64,000 nt of DNA, from NCBI RefSeq assembly GCF_022921075.1, contig NZ_CP095050.1:372001-436000 (forward strand). The letters are read 5' to 3'. The stretch comes from Hymenobacter sp. 5317J-9. Lineage in GTDB: Bacteria > Bacteroidota > Bacteroidia > Cytophagales > Hymenobacteraceae. How positions within the stretch are numbered: position 1 is the first letter of the stretch; each line of letters begins with the position of its first letter. The position numbers were made by a program, and so were the translations under genes. Under the pieces are notes generated by a model that ran no database searches, was not told the DNA's origin, and saw nothing but the letters and a program-made list of their open reading frames with translations. Positions 51,241 to 60,640 of the stretch are shown here, piece by piece.

Positions 51241-52299
51241 CTAGGCCATCACCTGCACCCAGGCCTCGCCTTCGGTGTGGGCGCGCAGGTGGCCGAAGCT
51301 TTCCAGCGCCAGCCCGTGCTTGGCAAACACCGCCTCCACAGCCGCGCGGCCGCTGGGTTCCACGCACACCAGTAGGCCGCCCGAAGTCTGCGGGTCGCAT
51401 AGCCAAGCGCGCTGCTCATCCGTGATGGTGCCGACTTTGTGGCCGTAGCTGGCCCAGTTGCGGTTGGTGCCGCCGGGCACGCTGCCCTGCTTGAGGTAAG
51501 AGTCAGCTGCGGCAATGCGCGGCACTTTGGCAAAGTCAATTTCGGCCGTCAGCCCGCTGCCTTCGCACACTTCGGCCAGGTGACCCAGCAGGCCAAAGCC
51601 GGTTACGTCGGTCAGGGCCGTCACGGCCGGCAGTTTGCTTAGCTCCGCTCCAATCTTATTGAGCTGCATCATCTGGGCCGGCGCCAGAGCTGCGTCCTCA
51701 TCGCGCAAAATGCCTTTTTTCTGCGCCGTGGTCAGGATACCTACGCCCAGCGGCTTGGTCAGGAAAAGCTCCGAGCCGGCCGTAGCCGTGTCGTTCTGCT
51801 TCAGGTCTGCTATTTCCACCATGCCCGTCACGGCCAGCCCAAAAATGGGCTCCGGCGAGTCGATGCTGTGGCCGCCGGCCAGCGGAATGCCGGCCTCGGC
51901 ACAAATGCTGCGGGCACCTTCCAATACGCGGCGCGCCACCTCGGGCGGCAGCTTATCCACGGGCCAGCCCAGCACGGCAATGGCCAGCAGCGGCCGCCCG
52001 CCCATGGCGTACACGTCCGAAATGGCATTGGCCGAGGCGATGCGCCCGAAATCATAGGCGTCGTCGACGATGGGCATGAAGAAGTCGGTGGTCGAAATCA
52101 CGGCCTGGCCCCCGCCGATGTCGTACACGGCCGCATCGTCGCGGCTGGCATTGCCCACCAGCAGCTGGTCGTGGTGCGGCTGGGCAATGCTGGTGTGCAG
52201 CATCTGGTCGAGCACGGCCGGCGCGATTTTGCAGCCGCAGCCCGCGCCGTGGCTGTATTGGGTGAGTTTGTATTCCATGGGTTGGGAAGTTTCGGGCAT
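51241..52299 (-). CDS. selD: Selenophosphate synthase
   Basis: About 352 residues, closely matching E. coli SelD. The active-site segment [16 protein letters not shown] keeps Cys (not Sec) at the catalytic position; [59 protein letters not shown] and [13 protein letters not shown] are further family signatures. It makes selenophosphate from selenide and ATP. No selA, selB or mnmH lies nearby, so whether Se goes to selenocysteine or to selenouridine in tRNA is not shown. TACTTTTG at 52305-52312 fits a promoter element for the 52299 start; 52278 (MEYKLTQ) is also possible. Confidence 0.95.
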   Translation of the reverse strand: MPETSQPMEYKLTQYSHGAGCGCKIAPAVLDQMLHTSIAQPHHDQLLVGNASRDDAAVYDIGGGQAVISTTDFFMPIVDDAYDFGRIASANAISDVYAMGGRPLLAIAVLGWPVDKLPPEVARRVLEGARSICAEAGIPLAGGHSIDSPEPIFGLAVTGMVEIADLKQNDTATAGSELFLTKPLGVGILTTAQKKGILRDEDAALAPAQMMQLNKIGAELSKLPAVTALTDVTGFGLLGHLAEVCEGSGLTAEIDFAKVPRIAAADSYLKQGSVPGGTNRNWASYGHKVGTITDEQRAWLCDPQTSGGLLVCVEPSGRAAVEAVFAKHGLALESFGHLRAHTEGEAWVQVMA

Positions 52300-52304
52300 G
52301 GGTG

Positions 52305-52312
52305 CAAAAGTA
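52305..52312 (-). promoter_or_regulatory. TACTTTTG -7 element of selD
   Basis: Leftward TACTTTTG fits TAnnTTTG and ends five bases before the ATG at 52299. If used, the mRNA starts at that ATG or leaves a 20-base leader to the ATG at 52278. Confidence 0.4.
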
Positions 52313-52362
52313 AGCGGGCGGCCCACCTGGGCCGCCCGCGTCCGTTCGTATAACGGTTGAGC

Positions 52363-52920
52363 CTACTTGATGGCTACCGGCAGCTCCACGTTTTCCCAGC
52401 GCAGCACCAGCGCCTTGGGCGTCACTTCGTAGGCCAGCCGCTCGGTCACGCTGGCGCTTTTGCGGGGCGCCACCATCACGCGCAGCGCGTCCTGCTTCTC
52501 ATCGTATTTGAAAGCACCCCACTGGTTGGGCACCTTATTAAAGATTACCGTCCATTTCCCTGTCTCGGCCGGAATCACGAAGAAGCCGTACTTGCCGGCG
52601 GGCAGGGGCTTGCCTTCCACCGTCACGTCTTTGCTGAATTCCACCGTGGTGGCCTCGTTGGCGCCGGCACGCCACACTTTGCCGTAGGGCTCTAGGCCGC
52701 CAAAAATCTTGCGGCCCTTCACCCCCGGGCTGCTGTAGTTCACCGTCACGTCCGCCGTGCCGATTTTGCCGGTGGCCGTAGCGGCGGGGCTGGGCTTCTC
52801 CTTGGCCGGTGCGGCCGGCATAGCGGGAGTGGCCGGCATGGTCTGGGCCTGAGCGGCGGTGGCGGCCAAGGCCGTCACAACGCCAAAAACGAATTGACGG
52901 AGCAGTTGACTGGTTTGCAT
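52363..52920 (-). CDS. Secreted DUF2911 protein
   Basis: 185 residues from [20 protein letters not shown] (signal peptide). The DUF2911 core is seen in [60 protein letters not shown] and the C-terminal [11 protein letters not shown]. Its role is unknown; the protein is common in Bacteroidota. A Pro/Ala linker joins signal and domain. It diverges from rimP. Confidence 0.92.
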   Translation of the reverse strand: MQTSQLLRQFVFGVVTALAATAAQAQTMPATPAMPAAPAKEKPSPAATATGKIGTADVTVNYSSPGVKGRKIFGGLEPYGKVWRAGANEATTVEFSKDVTVEGKPLPAGKYGFFVIPAETGKWTVIFNKVPNQWGAFKYDEKQDALRVMVAPRKSASVTERLAYEVTPKALVLRWENVELPVAIK

Positions 52921-53094
52921 GAGCGTAAAGTAAAAAGGTGAGAATGTGCGCGCAAAGGTGCAGATTGCCTGCCAAACCGCACAAGGCAAACGCATGTTTG
53001 CAAAGGCCCGTGTTTTCCGCTGCGGTTGCACCCATCGGTTCCTGCCCAGCCTATGCCACAAAAGCCACCCCGCGCCGCGCCGCACCGGCCCGCC

Positions 53095-53125
53095 TTGCAT
53101 TCAGTTTAACAATGTTGTACCTTTG
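53095..53125 (+). promoter_or_regulatory. Consensus promoter of rimP-nusA-infB
   Basis: TTG at 53095-53097, a 20-base spacer, and TACCTTTG at 53118-53125. Start site expected near 53130, giving a leader of about 67 bases with a terminator-like hairpin in it. Confidence 0.7.
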
Positions 53126-53151
53126 CCTCAGAAGTTGGTATTCGCTTTCGC

Positions 53152-53182
53152 AAAGAGGGGACGCAGAGTCCCCTCTTTTTTT
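53152..53182 (+). terminator. Terminator-like hairpin in the rimP leader, candidate attenuator
   Basis: AAGAGGGGAC (53153-53162) pairs with GTCCCCTCTT (53168-53177), loop GCAGA, followed by a run of seven T (53176-53182). It lies between the promoter and the rimP ATG at 53197. CTTTCGCAAAG just before it overlaps the 5' arm and could form a competing hairpin. Confidence 0.7.
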
Positions 53183-53196
53183 GCCCCGTTTTATCC

Positions 53197-53667
53197 ATGT
53201 CCTACGACCGTACCCTGCTGCTGGAAATGCTCCGCGACGCCATCGGCGACCTGGAGCTGTTCATCGTGGGCCTCACCGTGTCCGATTCGGTAATGCCCAA
53301 GATTACCGTCATCCTCGACGGCCCCACCGGCCTGGGCATCAACGAGTGCGCCATGATTAGCCGCCGCCTCAACCGCCGCATCGAGGAGCGCTACGGCGAG
53401 GATTCGGTGTATTCGCTCGAAGTCACCAGCCCCGGCGCCGACCAGCCCCTCACCGACCCGCGCCAGTACACCCGCCACATCGGCCGCTCGCTGGCCCTGA
53501 AGCTCAACGACGGCACCGAGAAAACCGGCGTCCTTACCGCCGCCACCTCCGAGGGCGTGGAAATCGAAGAAGTCATCAAGCAAAAAACCAAGAAAACCAC
53601 CCTGCCCGCCGCTTTTTATTCCTTTGGGGACATAAAAGAGGCCAAGGTTGTTATCTCTTTCAAATAA
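53197..53667 (+). CDS. rimP: Ribosome maturation factor RimP
   Basis: 156 residues. DLELFIVGLTVSDSVMPKIT, GLGINECAMISRRLNRRIEE and YSLEVTSPGADQPLTDPRQY are the family signatures; the C-terminal SH3-like domain follows (SLALKLNDGTEKTGVLTAAT). It assists 30S subunit assembly. nusA follows 16 bases later, the usual rimP-nusA-infB order. The ATG at 53197 lies 15 bases after the leader hairpin, so translation and attenuation could interact. Confidence 0.95.
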   Translation: MSYDRTLLLEMLRDAIGDLELFIVGLTVSDSVMPKITVILDGPTGLGINECAMISRRLNRRIEERYGEDSVYSLEVTSPGADQPLTDPRQYTRHIGRSLALKLNDGTEKTGVLTAATSEGVEIEEVIKQKTKKTTLPAAFYSFGDIKEAKVVISFK

Positions 53668-53683
53668 ATACAGTTCTGCCTCT

Positions 53684-55129
53684 ATGAACAGCCACGAACT
53701 AATTGAGTCCTTCAGCGAATTTGCCCGGAGCAAGAACATCGACCGTCCCACGATGATGAGCATTCTGGACGACGTGTTTCGCACCATGATTCGCAAGAAG
53801 TACGACCAGGACGAAAACTTCGACGTTATCATCAACCCTGACAACGGTGACTTGGAAATTTGGCGCAACCGCGAAATCGTGGACGACAACTCCGAGGATA
53901 TCTGGGACTTCGATAAAATTCCGCTGGCCGAAGCCCAAAAAATCGAGCCCGACTTCGAAATCGGCGAGTCCGTGGCCGAGGCCGTGAAGCTGGAGGATTT
54001 CGGTCGTCGCGCCGTGCTCATGGCCCGCCAAACGCTGATTCAGCGCGTGAAGGACCTCGAGCGCGACAACCTCTACCAGAAATACAAAGACCAGGTGGGC
54101 GAAATCGTGACCGGCGAAGTCTACCAGGTGTGGAGCCGCGAGGCCCTCATCATGGACAAGGACGACAACGAGCTGGTGATGCCCAAGGGCGAGCAAATCC
54201 CCAAGGACCGTTTCCGCAAGGGCGACACCGTGCGCGCCGTGGTGCACCGCGTGGAAGTCATCAACGGCACGCCGAAAATCATCCTTTCCCGCGCCGCGCC
54301 CGCTTTCCTCGAGCGTTTGTTTGAGCTGGAAGTGCCCGAGATTTACGACGGCCTCATCACCATCAAAAACGTGGTGCGCGAGCCCGGCGAGCGCGCCAAA
54401 GTGGCCGTAGAAAGCTACGACGAGCGGATTGACCCCGTGGGTGCCTGCGTCGGCATGAAGGGCAGCCGCATTCATCCGGTGGTGCGCGAGCTCGAAAACG
54501 AGAACATCGACATCATCAACTACACCGATAACCTGGAACTCTATATTGCCCGGGCACTATCCCCGGCCAAGGTGGGTTCTATGAAGATAAACCAGGAAAA
54601 CGGCCGGGTTTCCGTGTTCATGAAGCCCGACCAGGTGAGCCTGGCCATCGGCCGCGGCGGCGCCAACATCAAGCTGGCCAGCCGCCTGGTGGGCATGGAA
54701 ATCGACGTATTCCGCGAAGCCACCGACTACGAAGAAGACATCTCGCTGGACGAGTTCCAGGACGAAATAGAGCCGTGGGTACTGGCCGAGCTCAAGAAAA
54801 TTGGCCTCGACACCGGCCGCGCCGTATTGGCGGTGAAGAAAGACGACATCGTGCGCCGCACTGAGCTCGAAGAAGAAATGGTGGACGATGTGTACCGCAT
54901 TATCCGCCAAGAATTTGCCGACGACGAAGACCTCGACGACAGCACCCTAGAAGCCGCTAAAAACCGCGTTGCCGCCGGTAAAAATGACGATGGCGTCGCC
55001 ACCGAAGAAGCCGCAGTAACGCACGCCTCGGCTACCGCCGTAGCGGCCGAACACGCCGTATTGGATACGGAAACCGAAGCAACGACTGAGGAAGCGGGCG
55101 CCAGCTCTCCCGCCGAGCCAGCCCAATGA
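53684..55129 (+). CDS. nusA: Transcription termination/antitermination factor NusA
   Basis: 481 residues. N-terminal RNAP-binding domain (LIESFSEFARSKNIDRPTMM, DVFRTMIRKKYD); S1 domain (GEIVTGEVYQVWSREALIMD); two KH domains (GACVGMKGSRIHPVVREL; QVSLAIGRGGANIKLASRLV). An acidic C-terminal tail (FADDEDLDDSTLEA, then an Ala/Thr/Glu-rich end) replaces the repeat domains of E. coli NusA. The start at 53684 follows rimP by 16 bases. It could act on the attenuator-like leader of its own operon; this is inference. Confidence 0.97.
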   Translation: MNSHELIESFSEFARSKNIDRPTMMSILDDVFRTMIRKKYDQDENFDVIINPDNGDLEIWRNREIVDDNSEDIWDFDKIPLAEAQKIEPDFEIGESVAEAVKLEDFGRRAVLMARQTLIQRVKDLERDNLYQKYKDQVGEIVTGEVYQVWSREALIMDKDDNELVMPKGEQIPKDRFRKGDTVRAVVHRVEVINGTPKIILSRAAPAFLERLFELEVPEIYDGLITIKNVVREPGERAKVAVESYDERIDPVGACVGMKGSRIHPVVRELENENIDIINYTDNLELYIARALSPAKVGSMKINQENGRVSVFMKPDQVSLAIGRGGANIKLASRLVGMEIDVFREATDYEEDISLDEFQDEIEPWVLAELKKIGLDTGRAVLAVKKDDIVRRTELEEEMVDDVYRIIRQEFADDEDLDDSTLEAAKNRVAAGKNDDGVATEEAAVTHASATAVAAEHAVLDTETEATTEEAGASSPAEPAQ

Positions 55130-55254
55130 CGGCCGCGCGGCCGGTACGGCAAGGGTAATAAATCGGGCCAGCAGGCTCGGTTTACGCCCTGCTGGCAAGA
55201 TTTAATGTAATACCTTTGCACTTAGAAGCGTATCGTACGCGAGTAACAGATAGA
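55130..55254 (+). other. nusA-infB spacer with hairpin and TACCTTTG box
   Basis: GCCAGCAGG (55167-55175) pairs with CCTGCTGGC (55188-55196), loop 12 bases, without a U run. TACCTTTG at 55211-55218 could be an internal promoter element for infB, with no good -33 at the usual spacing. The spacer is 125 bases, longer than the rest of the operon. Confidence 0.45.
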
Positions 55255-58200
55255 ATGGCGGAAGCAACCCCGAAACGGCTACAACAGGCGGCCAAAGACC
55301 TGAACATTGGAATGGACAGGGTGGTCGAGGCCCTGGCCAAAAAAGGCATACAAGTAGAAAACAAGCCGACCACGAAGCTCACTGGTGAGCAAGTGGCCTC
55401 GCTTGAAAAGGAATTTGCAGCCTCAGCTCACGACCGTCAGGAGGCCCAGAAGGTCATCCAGGCGAAGCGTCAGAGCGACCTTGATGCGGCCCCCAAGCCC
55501 GCACCGGCGCCCCCGCGTCCGGCTCCCGTGGCTGCCCCCGCACCGGCTCCCAAGCCGGCCGCGCCCGTGGCTCCGGTGGCGGCGGCCACTCCGGCGCCCG
55601 CGCCTGCTGCCCCGGCTGCAGCCGCTACGGCACCTGCTCCCACGTCCGCTCCCCAGGCGCCAGCCGCGCCCGGGCTCAAAGTATTAGGCAAAATTGAGTT
55701 GGACAGCAAAGGCCGCGTGGTGGCTCCCAAGCCTGCCGCACCGGCTCAAGCCCCGGCTGCTCCGGCCCCGGCTCCCGCTGCTCCGAAAGTAGAAGCTCCC
55801 GCTCCGCCCAAGGCTGAGACGCCAGCTCCGGCAGCCGCTGCCGCACCGCAGCCCGTTGCCAAGGCTGAGCCTGTTGCGGCTCCGGCCGCTACGCCGGCTC
55901 CTGCTCCGGTAGCGCCCGCGGCTCCCGTTGCGGCAACGCCCGCCGCTCCGGCTGCTGCTGCTCCGGCAGTTCCCGCCGATGGCGGCACGCCGGAAGACAC
56001 CAGCACCATCGTGGCCAAGTCGGACACGCTGAAGGGCCTCACGGTTCTCGGCAAAATCGACTTGTCTTCCATCAACAACGACCGTCGTGGTCCGGGTCGT
56101 GGCCCTCGCCCCATTGCGTCGTCCGACGTAAGCAAGCGCGGTTTGCCTGCTGGCCCCGGCCAGAAGAAGCGCACGCGCCTGCCTGGCCCTCCCGGCAGCA
56201 CTACCTCGCCGCCCAGCCCCGGCTACCAGGGCAACCGCCCGGCGGGTGGTCAGGGTGGTGGCTACCAGGGCAACCGCCCCGGCGGTGGTCAAGGCGGCAA
56301 TCGCCCCGGCCAGCGCCCCGGCCAGCCCGGTCCCAAGCCAAATGCTCCTGCGCTCACGCCGGAGCAGGCCGAAAAGCAAATTCAGGAGCAGATTAAGGCC
56401 ACGCTGGCCAAGCTCGGCGGCAACAAAGCCACCGGCCAGGCCAACCGTGCCAAGTATCGCCGCGACAAGCGCAGCATGCTGGCGGAGGACCGCGAGGCCC
56501 TGCGTGCACAGAACGAGCTCGACGCCAAGACCCTCAAACTCACCGAATTCATCTCGGCCAATGACTTGGCTTCGCTGATGGACGTGAACGTGAACGAGGT
56601 TATCAAGGTATGCCTGGGCATGGGCATGTTCGTGTCCATCAACCAGCGTCTTGATGCGGAAGCCATCACCGTGATTGCCGATGAATTCGGCTTTGACGTG
56701 GAGTTCCTGTCGGCCGAAGAGGAAGAAATCAGCATCGATGCCGGCGACGCCGAAGAGGACCTGCGTCCGCGTGCTCCCATCGTGACTATCATGGGCCACG
56801 TCGACCACGGCAAAACCTCGCTGCTTGACTACATCCGCGACGCGAGTGTGGCCAAGGGCGAAGCCGGCGGCATCACGCAGCACATTGGCGCTTACGAGGT
56901 GCGCACGAAATCGGGCCAGCCCATTACCTTCCTCGATACGCCTGGTCACGAAGCCTTTACGGCCATGCGTGCCCGTGGTGCCAAGGTGACGGATATCGCC
57001 ATCATTGTGGTGGCGGCCGACGACTCGGTGATGCCGCAGACCAAGGAAGCCATCAACCACGCGCAAGCGGCTGGGGTGCCGATTATCATCGCCCTCAACA
57101 AGATTGACAAGCCTGCGGCTAACCCCGAGAAAATCCGCGAGGAGCTTTCCCAGATTAACATTCTGGTGGAAGAATGGGGTGGCAAATACCAGAGCCAGGA
57201 GGTTTCGGCCAAATCGGGTATCGGTATTGACGACCTGCTGGAAAAGGTACTGCTGGAGGCTGAATTGCTCGACCTGAAAGCCAACCCTGACCGCAACGCC
57301 ATCGGTACCGTTATCGAAGCCTCGCTGGACAAAGGCCGTGGCTACGTGACCACCGTGCTGGTGCAAACCGGTACGCTGAACGTGGGCGACGTGATTCTGG
57401 CCGGCCCGCACTTCGGCCGCGTGAAGGCCATGACCGACCACCGCGGCAAGAAGATGAAGACCGCCCCGCCCGCTACGCCGGTGCAGGTGCTCGGCCTGAC
57501 CGGTGCCCCGCAGGCCGGCGACCGCCTGCAGGTGATGGAAACGGAACGCGAAGCCCGAGAAATCGCCACGCAACGCCTGCAGCTGGCCCGCGAGCAAACC
57601 ATCCGGACCAAAAAGCATATCACGCTGGACGAAATTGGTCGCCGCCTGGCCATCGGTTCGTTCAAGGAACTCAACATCCTAGTGAAGGGCGACGTGGACG
57701 GTTCGGTGGAAGCACTTTCCGACTCGCTGCTCAAGCTGAGCACGCCGGAAGTGAAGGTGAACATCCTCTCGAAAGGGGTGGGCGCCATTTCGGAAAGCGA
57801 CGTGTTGCTGGCTTCTGCTTCCGACGCCATCATCATCGGCTTCCAGGTGCGGCCTTCGCAGAGTGCCCGCAAGCTGGCTGAGAACGAGCAGATTGACATC
57901 CGCCTGTACTCCATCATTTACAACGCCATCAACGAGGTGAAGGATGCCATGGAAGGCATGCTGGCCCCGACGGTGCAGGAAGTGGTGGTGGCCAACGCCG
58001 AGGTTCGTCAGGTGTTCAACATCACCAAAGTGGGTACCATTGCCGGCTGTATGATGACGGAAGGCACCATGACCCGCAAAACCAAGGTGCGCGTGGTGCG
58101 CGACGGCATCGTGCTGCACACCGGCGACATTCAGGACCTCAAGCGTTTCAAGGACGACGTGAGCGAGGTGCGCCAGGGCTACGAGTGCGGTATCTCCATC

Positions 58201-58275
58201 AAAGGCTTCAACGAGCTGCAGGAAGGGGATAACATCGAAGGCTTCGAAGAAAAGGAAATCAAGCGGACGCTGTAA
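55255..58275 (+). CDS. infB: Translation initiation factor IF-2
   Basis: 1006 residues from [20 protein letters not shown], the IF2N domain. A very long Pro/Ala-rich linker fills residues 75-260 ([16 protein letters not shown] and similar), followed by a Gly/Arg/Asn-rich stretch ([20 protein letters not shown]). The GTPase domain starts near residue 508: [26 protein letters not shown] and [10 protein letters not shown]. Domains II-IV follow. It places initiator tRNA on the ribosome. The start at 55255 is the MAEATP codon; an upstream frame has no fit. A strong terminator follows at 58296. Confidence 0.97.
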   Translation: MAEATPKRLQQAAKDLNIGMDRVVEALAKKGIQVENKPTTKLTGEQVASLEKEFAASAHDRQEAQKVIQAKRQSDLDAAPKPAPAPPRPAPVAAPAPAPKPAAPVAPVAAATPAPAPAAPAAAATAPAPTSAPQAPAAPGLKVLGKIELDSKGRVVAPKPAAPAQAPAAPAPAPAAPKVEAPAPPKAETPAPAAAAAPQPVAKAEPVAAPAATPAPAPVAPAAPVAATPAAPAAAAPAVPADGGTPEDTSTIVAKSDTLKGLTVLGKIDLSSINNDRRGPGRGPRPIASSDVSKRGLPAGPGQKKRTRLPGPPGSTTSPPSPGYQGNRPAGGQGGGYQGNRPGGGQGGNRPGQRPGQPGPKPNAPALTPEQAEKQIQEQIKATLAKLGGNKATGQANRAKYRRDKRSMLAEDREALRAQNELDAKTLKLTEFISANDLASLMDVNVNEVIKVCLGMGMFVSINQRLDAEAITVIADEFGFDVEFLSAEEEEISIDAGDAEEDLRPRAPIVTIMGHVDHGKTSLLDYIRDASVAKGEAGGITQHIGAYEVRTKSGQPITFLDTPGHEAFTAMRARGAKVTDIAIIVVAADDSVMPQTKEAINHAQAAGVPIIIALNKIDKPAANPEKIREELSQINILVEEWGGKYQSQEVSAKSGIGIDDLLEKVLLEAELLDLKANPDRNAIGTVIEASLDKGRGYVTTVLVQTGTLNVGDVILAGPHFGRVKAMTDHRGKKMKTAPPATPVQVLGLTGAPQAGDRLQVMETEREAREIATQRLQLAREQTIRTKKHITLDEIGRRLAIGSFKELNILVKGDVDGSVEALSDSLLKLSTPEVKVNILSKGVGAISESDVLLASASDAIIIGFQVRPSQSARKLAENEQIDIRLYSIIYNAINEVKDAMEGMLAPTVQEVVVANAEVRQVFNITKVGTIAGCMMTEGTMTRKTKVRVVRDGIVLHTGDIQDLKRFKDDVSEVRQGYECGISIKGFNELQEGDNIEGFEEKEIKRTL

Positions 58276-58295
58276 GGCCGAAGCCTATTCCATTA

Positions 58296-58331
58296 AAAAA
58301 GCCCCCGCTGCCGATGCAGCGGGGGCTTTTT
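58296..58331 (+). terminator. Terminator after infB
   Basis: AAAAAGCCCCCGCTGC (58296-58311), loop CGAT, then GCAGCGGGGGCTTTTT (58316-58331). A-rich left and T-rich right sides make it active on both strands. Confidence 0.9.
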
Positions 58332-58351
58332 GTTGTTGCTAAGACGGTGAA

Positions 58352-58804
58352 TTAAAACAGGAGGAAACGCTTTTTTGCGTTCTTGTGCTTGTGCACCAGG
58401 GGCTTGCCGGCAGGGTTGGAGCCGCCGATGGGGTGGCTTTGGCCCCGCTTCTGCTCCATGGTGCCGGATTTTGACTTGAATTTTCTCACCATGAAGCCGC
58501 CCCCGCTGCGGTTGGAGTCGAACTGCCGCTCGGGGCTGCCGTTGCGGCCGCCGAAGCTGGTGTTGCCGGTGCGGGCTTCGAGAAGCTCGAGCTGCTGGTC
58601 GCGCTTCACTTCCTCGGGCGTCATGGCGGCGCGGCGCTGGTTGCGGGCCAGCTCCAGGGCGTTGTTGCCGGAAGTGCTACGGGCGTTGGCCTGGCTACTG
58701 CCCTGGCCGGCGGTGGGGAAAGCGGGCCCGGTTTGGGCGTGAGCGGCCGACGAAAGGCCAAAACTCAGGCCGCTCAGCAGAACGGCAGCGCAAAGAAATT
58801 TCAT
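58352..58804 (-). CDS. Secreted Asn/Gly/Arg-rich protein, unknown
   Basis: 150 residues from MKFLCAAVLLSGLSFGLSSA (signal peptide ending AHAQ). The mature part is hydrophilic, likely disordered (QGSSQANARSTSGNNALELA, RNQRRAAMTPEEVKRDQQLE), and ends with a basic tail HKHKNAKKRFLLF. No domain recognised. Monocistronic, next to the infB terminator on the opposite strand. A gap of 238 bases (58805-59042) upstream holds no obvious gene. Confidence 0.65.
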   Translation of the reverse strand: MKFLCAAVLLSGLSFGLSSAAHAQTGPAFPTAGQGSSQANARSTSGNNALELARNQRRAAMTPEEVKRDQQLELLEARTGNTSFGGRNGSPERQFDSNRSGGGFMVRKFKSKSGTMEQKRGQSHPIGGSNPAGKPLVHKHKNAKKRFLLF

Positions 58805-59042
58805 GTCTGGCAAAAAGGGTGGAAGGGGAGGATGCAACCTAACGGATGGGCGACGCGGGTGGTTCACCGAAGATCCTGATTGAAGGCCGTTGGGTGTTAG
58901 GTCGCCCCTAAGTTCGCAACTTATTTTGATTCGGCCAATTAGTGCGCTTACCTAAAACCGACACTTGAGCCAAAAAAACGCAAAATCGCTGCCCACGCCT
59001 CGGTGGACAGCGGTTTTTACCGGCTAAACGGAAAGTGAGCTA

Positions 59043-59480
59043 TTAAGCCCGGCCGGTACGCAGGGCGTCGCGGATTTCCATCAGCAGTTGCTGGTCGGTG
59101 GTGGGCGGCGGTGGGGTGGCGGGCACGGCCACTACTTCCACCGGCTTCTTCCGAATGCTGTTGGCGCCCTTCACAATCAGGAACACGATGAAGGCAATGA
59201 TGAGGAAGTTGATGACGGCGTTGAGAAACAGGCCGTAGTTGAGCGTGCCCACGCCGGCCTTTTTGGCTTCTTCGATGGTGGTGTAGTGCTGGCCGTTCAT
59301 GGCCACGAACAGGTTGGCGAAATCGACTTTGCCGAGGGCCAGGCCCACAACGGGCATGATGATGTCGTCGGTGAGCGAAGTGACGATTTTGCCAAAGGCC
59401 GCGCCGATGATGACGCCCACGGCGAGGTCGAGCACATTGCCTTTGGCAATAAATTCTTTGAATTCGGAGACGAAGCCCAT
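59043..59480 (-). CDS. mscL: Large-conductance mechanosensitive channel
   Basis: 145 residues. [20 protein letters not shown] and [20 protein letters not shown] (first helix and gate), then [20 protein letters not shown] and [20 protein letters not shown] (second helix) match MscL. The C-terminal amphipathic helix ([13 protein letters not shown]) is present. The channel opens under membrane tension on osmotic downshift. The upstream region is divergent toward the enoyl-CoA hydratase gene. Confidence 0.96.
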   Translation of the reverse strand: MGFVSEFKEFIAKGNVLDLAVGVIIGAAFGKIVTSLTDDIIMPVVGLALGKVDFANLFVAMNGQHYTTIEEAKKAGVGTLNYGLFLNAVINFLIIAFIVFLIVKGANSIRKKPVEVVAVPATPPPPTTDQQLLMEIRDALRTGRA

Positions 59481-59710
59481 AGCAGAGGTATTAAAAGGTG
59501 AAAGAATGAGTTGGCGATAAAGCTACTTATTTAAAAACAAATACATAGCTGCTTTACAGTGGCAAAGTTGAATATTTCCAGCGTTGCCAGGCGGCTGCTT
59601 TCGACCGGCCGGGTCGAAATGGCGTTCAGTCCCGGCCTTGGCCCGACCAGCCTCCCACGCCCGGGGCGCTATCTTTGGCGGGGCCAAGTCAAACCTGCCT
59701 CCTTTTCGTT

Positions 59711-60502
59711 ATGTCCGCTTCGTTCGAAAACCTGCTTTATGACCTCGACGCCGCCAGCGGCATCCTCACCCTTACCATCAACCGCCCCAGCAAGCTCAAC
59801 GCGCTGAACGCGGCCACCATTGCCGACATCGACGCGGCCGTGCAGCAGGCGCTCAACGAGCCGGCCGTGCGCGGCATCATCCTCACGGGCAGCGGTGAGA
59901 AGGCCTTTGTGGCCGGGGCCGACATTGCCGAACTGGCCGCCCTCACGCCCGCACAGGCCGCCCGCGCCGCCGAGCGCGGCCAGGAAGCCTTCTGCCGCAT
60001 CGAGGAAAGCACCAAGCCCGTGGTGGCGGCCGTGAACGGCTTTGCGCTGGGCGGCGGCTGCGAGCTGGCCATGGCCTGCCACATGCGCGTGGCTTCCGAC
60101 AACGCCCGCTTTGGCCAGCCCGAGGTGAACCTGGGCCTGCTGCCCGGCTACGGCGGCACGCAGCGCCTGCCCCAGCTCATCGGCAAAGGCAAGGCCATTG
60201 AGCTGCTGCTGACGGCCGACATGGTGAAGGCCGACGAGGCCCTGCGCCTGGGCCTGGTGAACCACGTGGTGCCGCAGGCCGAGCTGCTGCCCTTTTGCCA
60301 GCAGCTGCTGGGCAAGATTTTGGGCAAGGCCCCGCTGGCGGTGGGCATGGTGCTGGAATGCGTGAATGCGCATTACGCCAAGAACACGAACGGCTACGAG
60401 GCGGAAGTGAAAGCCTTCGGCCGGGCCTTCGAAAGCGAGGATTTTAAAGAAGGCACCACAGCGTTTGTGGAGAAGCGCGCGGCCGTGTTCACCGGCAAAT
60501 AG
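59711..60502 (+). CDS. Enoyl-CoA hydratase/isomerase family protein
   Basis: 263 residues from MSASFENLLYDLDAASGILT. The crotonase-fold signatures are AFVAGADIAELAALTPAQ, VAAVNGFALGGGCELAMACH and FGQPEVNLGLLPGYGGTQRL, with the two catalytic Glu (in ..GCELAM.. and ..QPEVNLG..). It hydrates enoyl-CoA in fatty acid oxidation or related pathways. The start is inferred from the fold; TATCTTTG at 59670-59677 is a likely promoter element. A palindromic repeat follows the stop. Confidence 0.93.
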   Translation: MSASFENLLYDLDAASGILTLTINRPSKLNALNAATIADIDAAVQQALNEPAVRGIILTGSGEKAFVAGADIAELAALTPAQAARAAERGQEAFCRIEESTKPVVAAVNGFALGGGCELAMACHMRVASDNARFGQPEVNLGLLPGYGGTQRLPQLIGKGKAIELLLTADMVKADEALRLGLVNHVVPQAELLPFCQQLLGKILGKAPLAVGMVLECVNAHYAKNTNGYEAEVKAFGRAFESEDFKEGTTAFVEKRAAVFTGK

Positions 60503-60511
60503 AACTATAAT

Positions 60512-60620
60512 CTGTCATCCTTATCTGGCGTCCGCGCAGCGAAGGACCTTCTCACGTTTGAACAACTCGTTTGAGCGTGAGAAGGTCCTTCGCTGCGCGG
60601 ACGCCAGATAAGGATGACAG
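60512..60620. repeat. Palindromic repeat, family B copy 3
   Basis: Perfect 45-bp arms 60512-60556 and 60576-60620, with a 19-base loop. Outermost CTGTCATCCTTATCTGGCGT, then CCGCGCAGCGAAGGACCTTC. This is the longest perfect copy, and its arm length equals that of the GIY-YIG cassette arms. It lies between two genes in the same direction, 20 bases before the flippase start. Confidence 0.85.
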
Positions 60621-60640
60621 CTGGATTTCACCGACGACGA

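Noticed and set aside
55167..55196. Terminator between nusA and infB
   Set aside because: The hairpin has no U run, and infB follows in the usual operon order.
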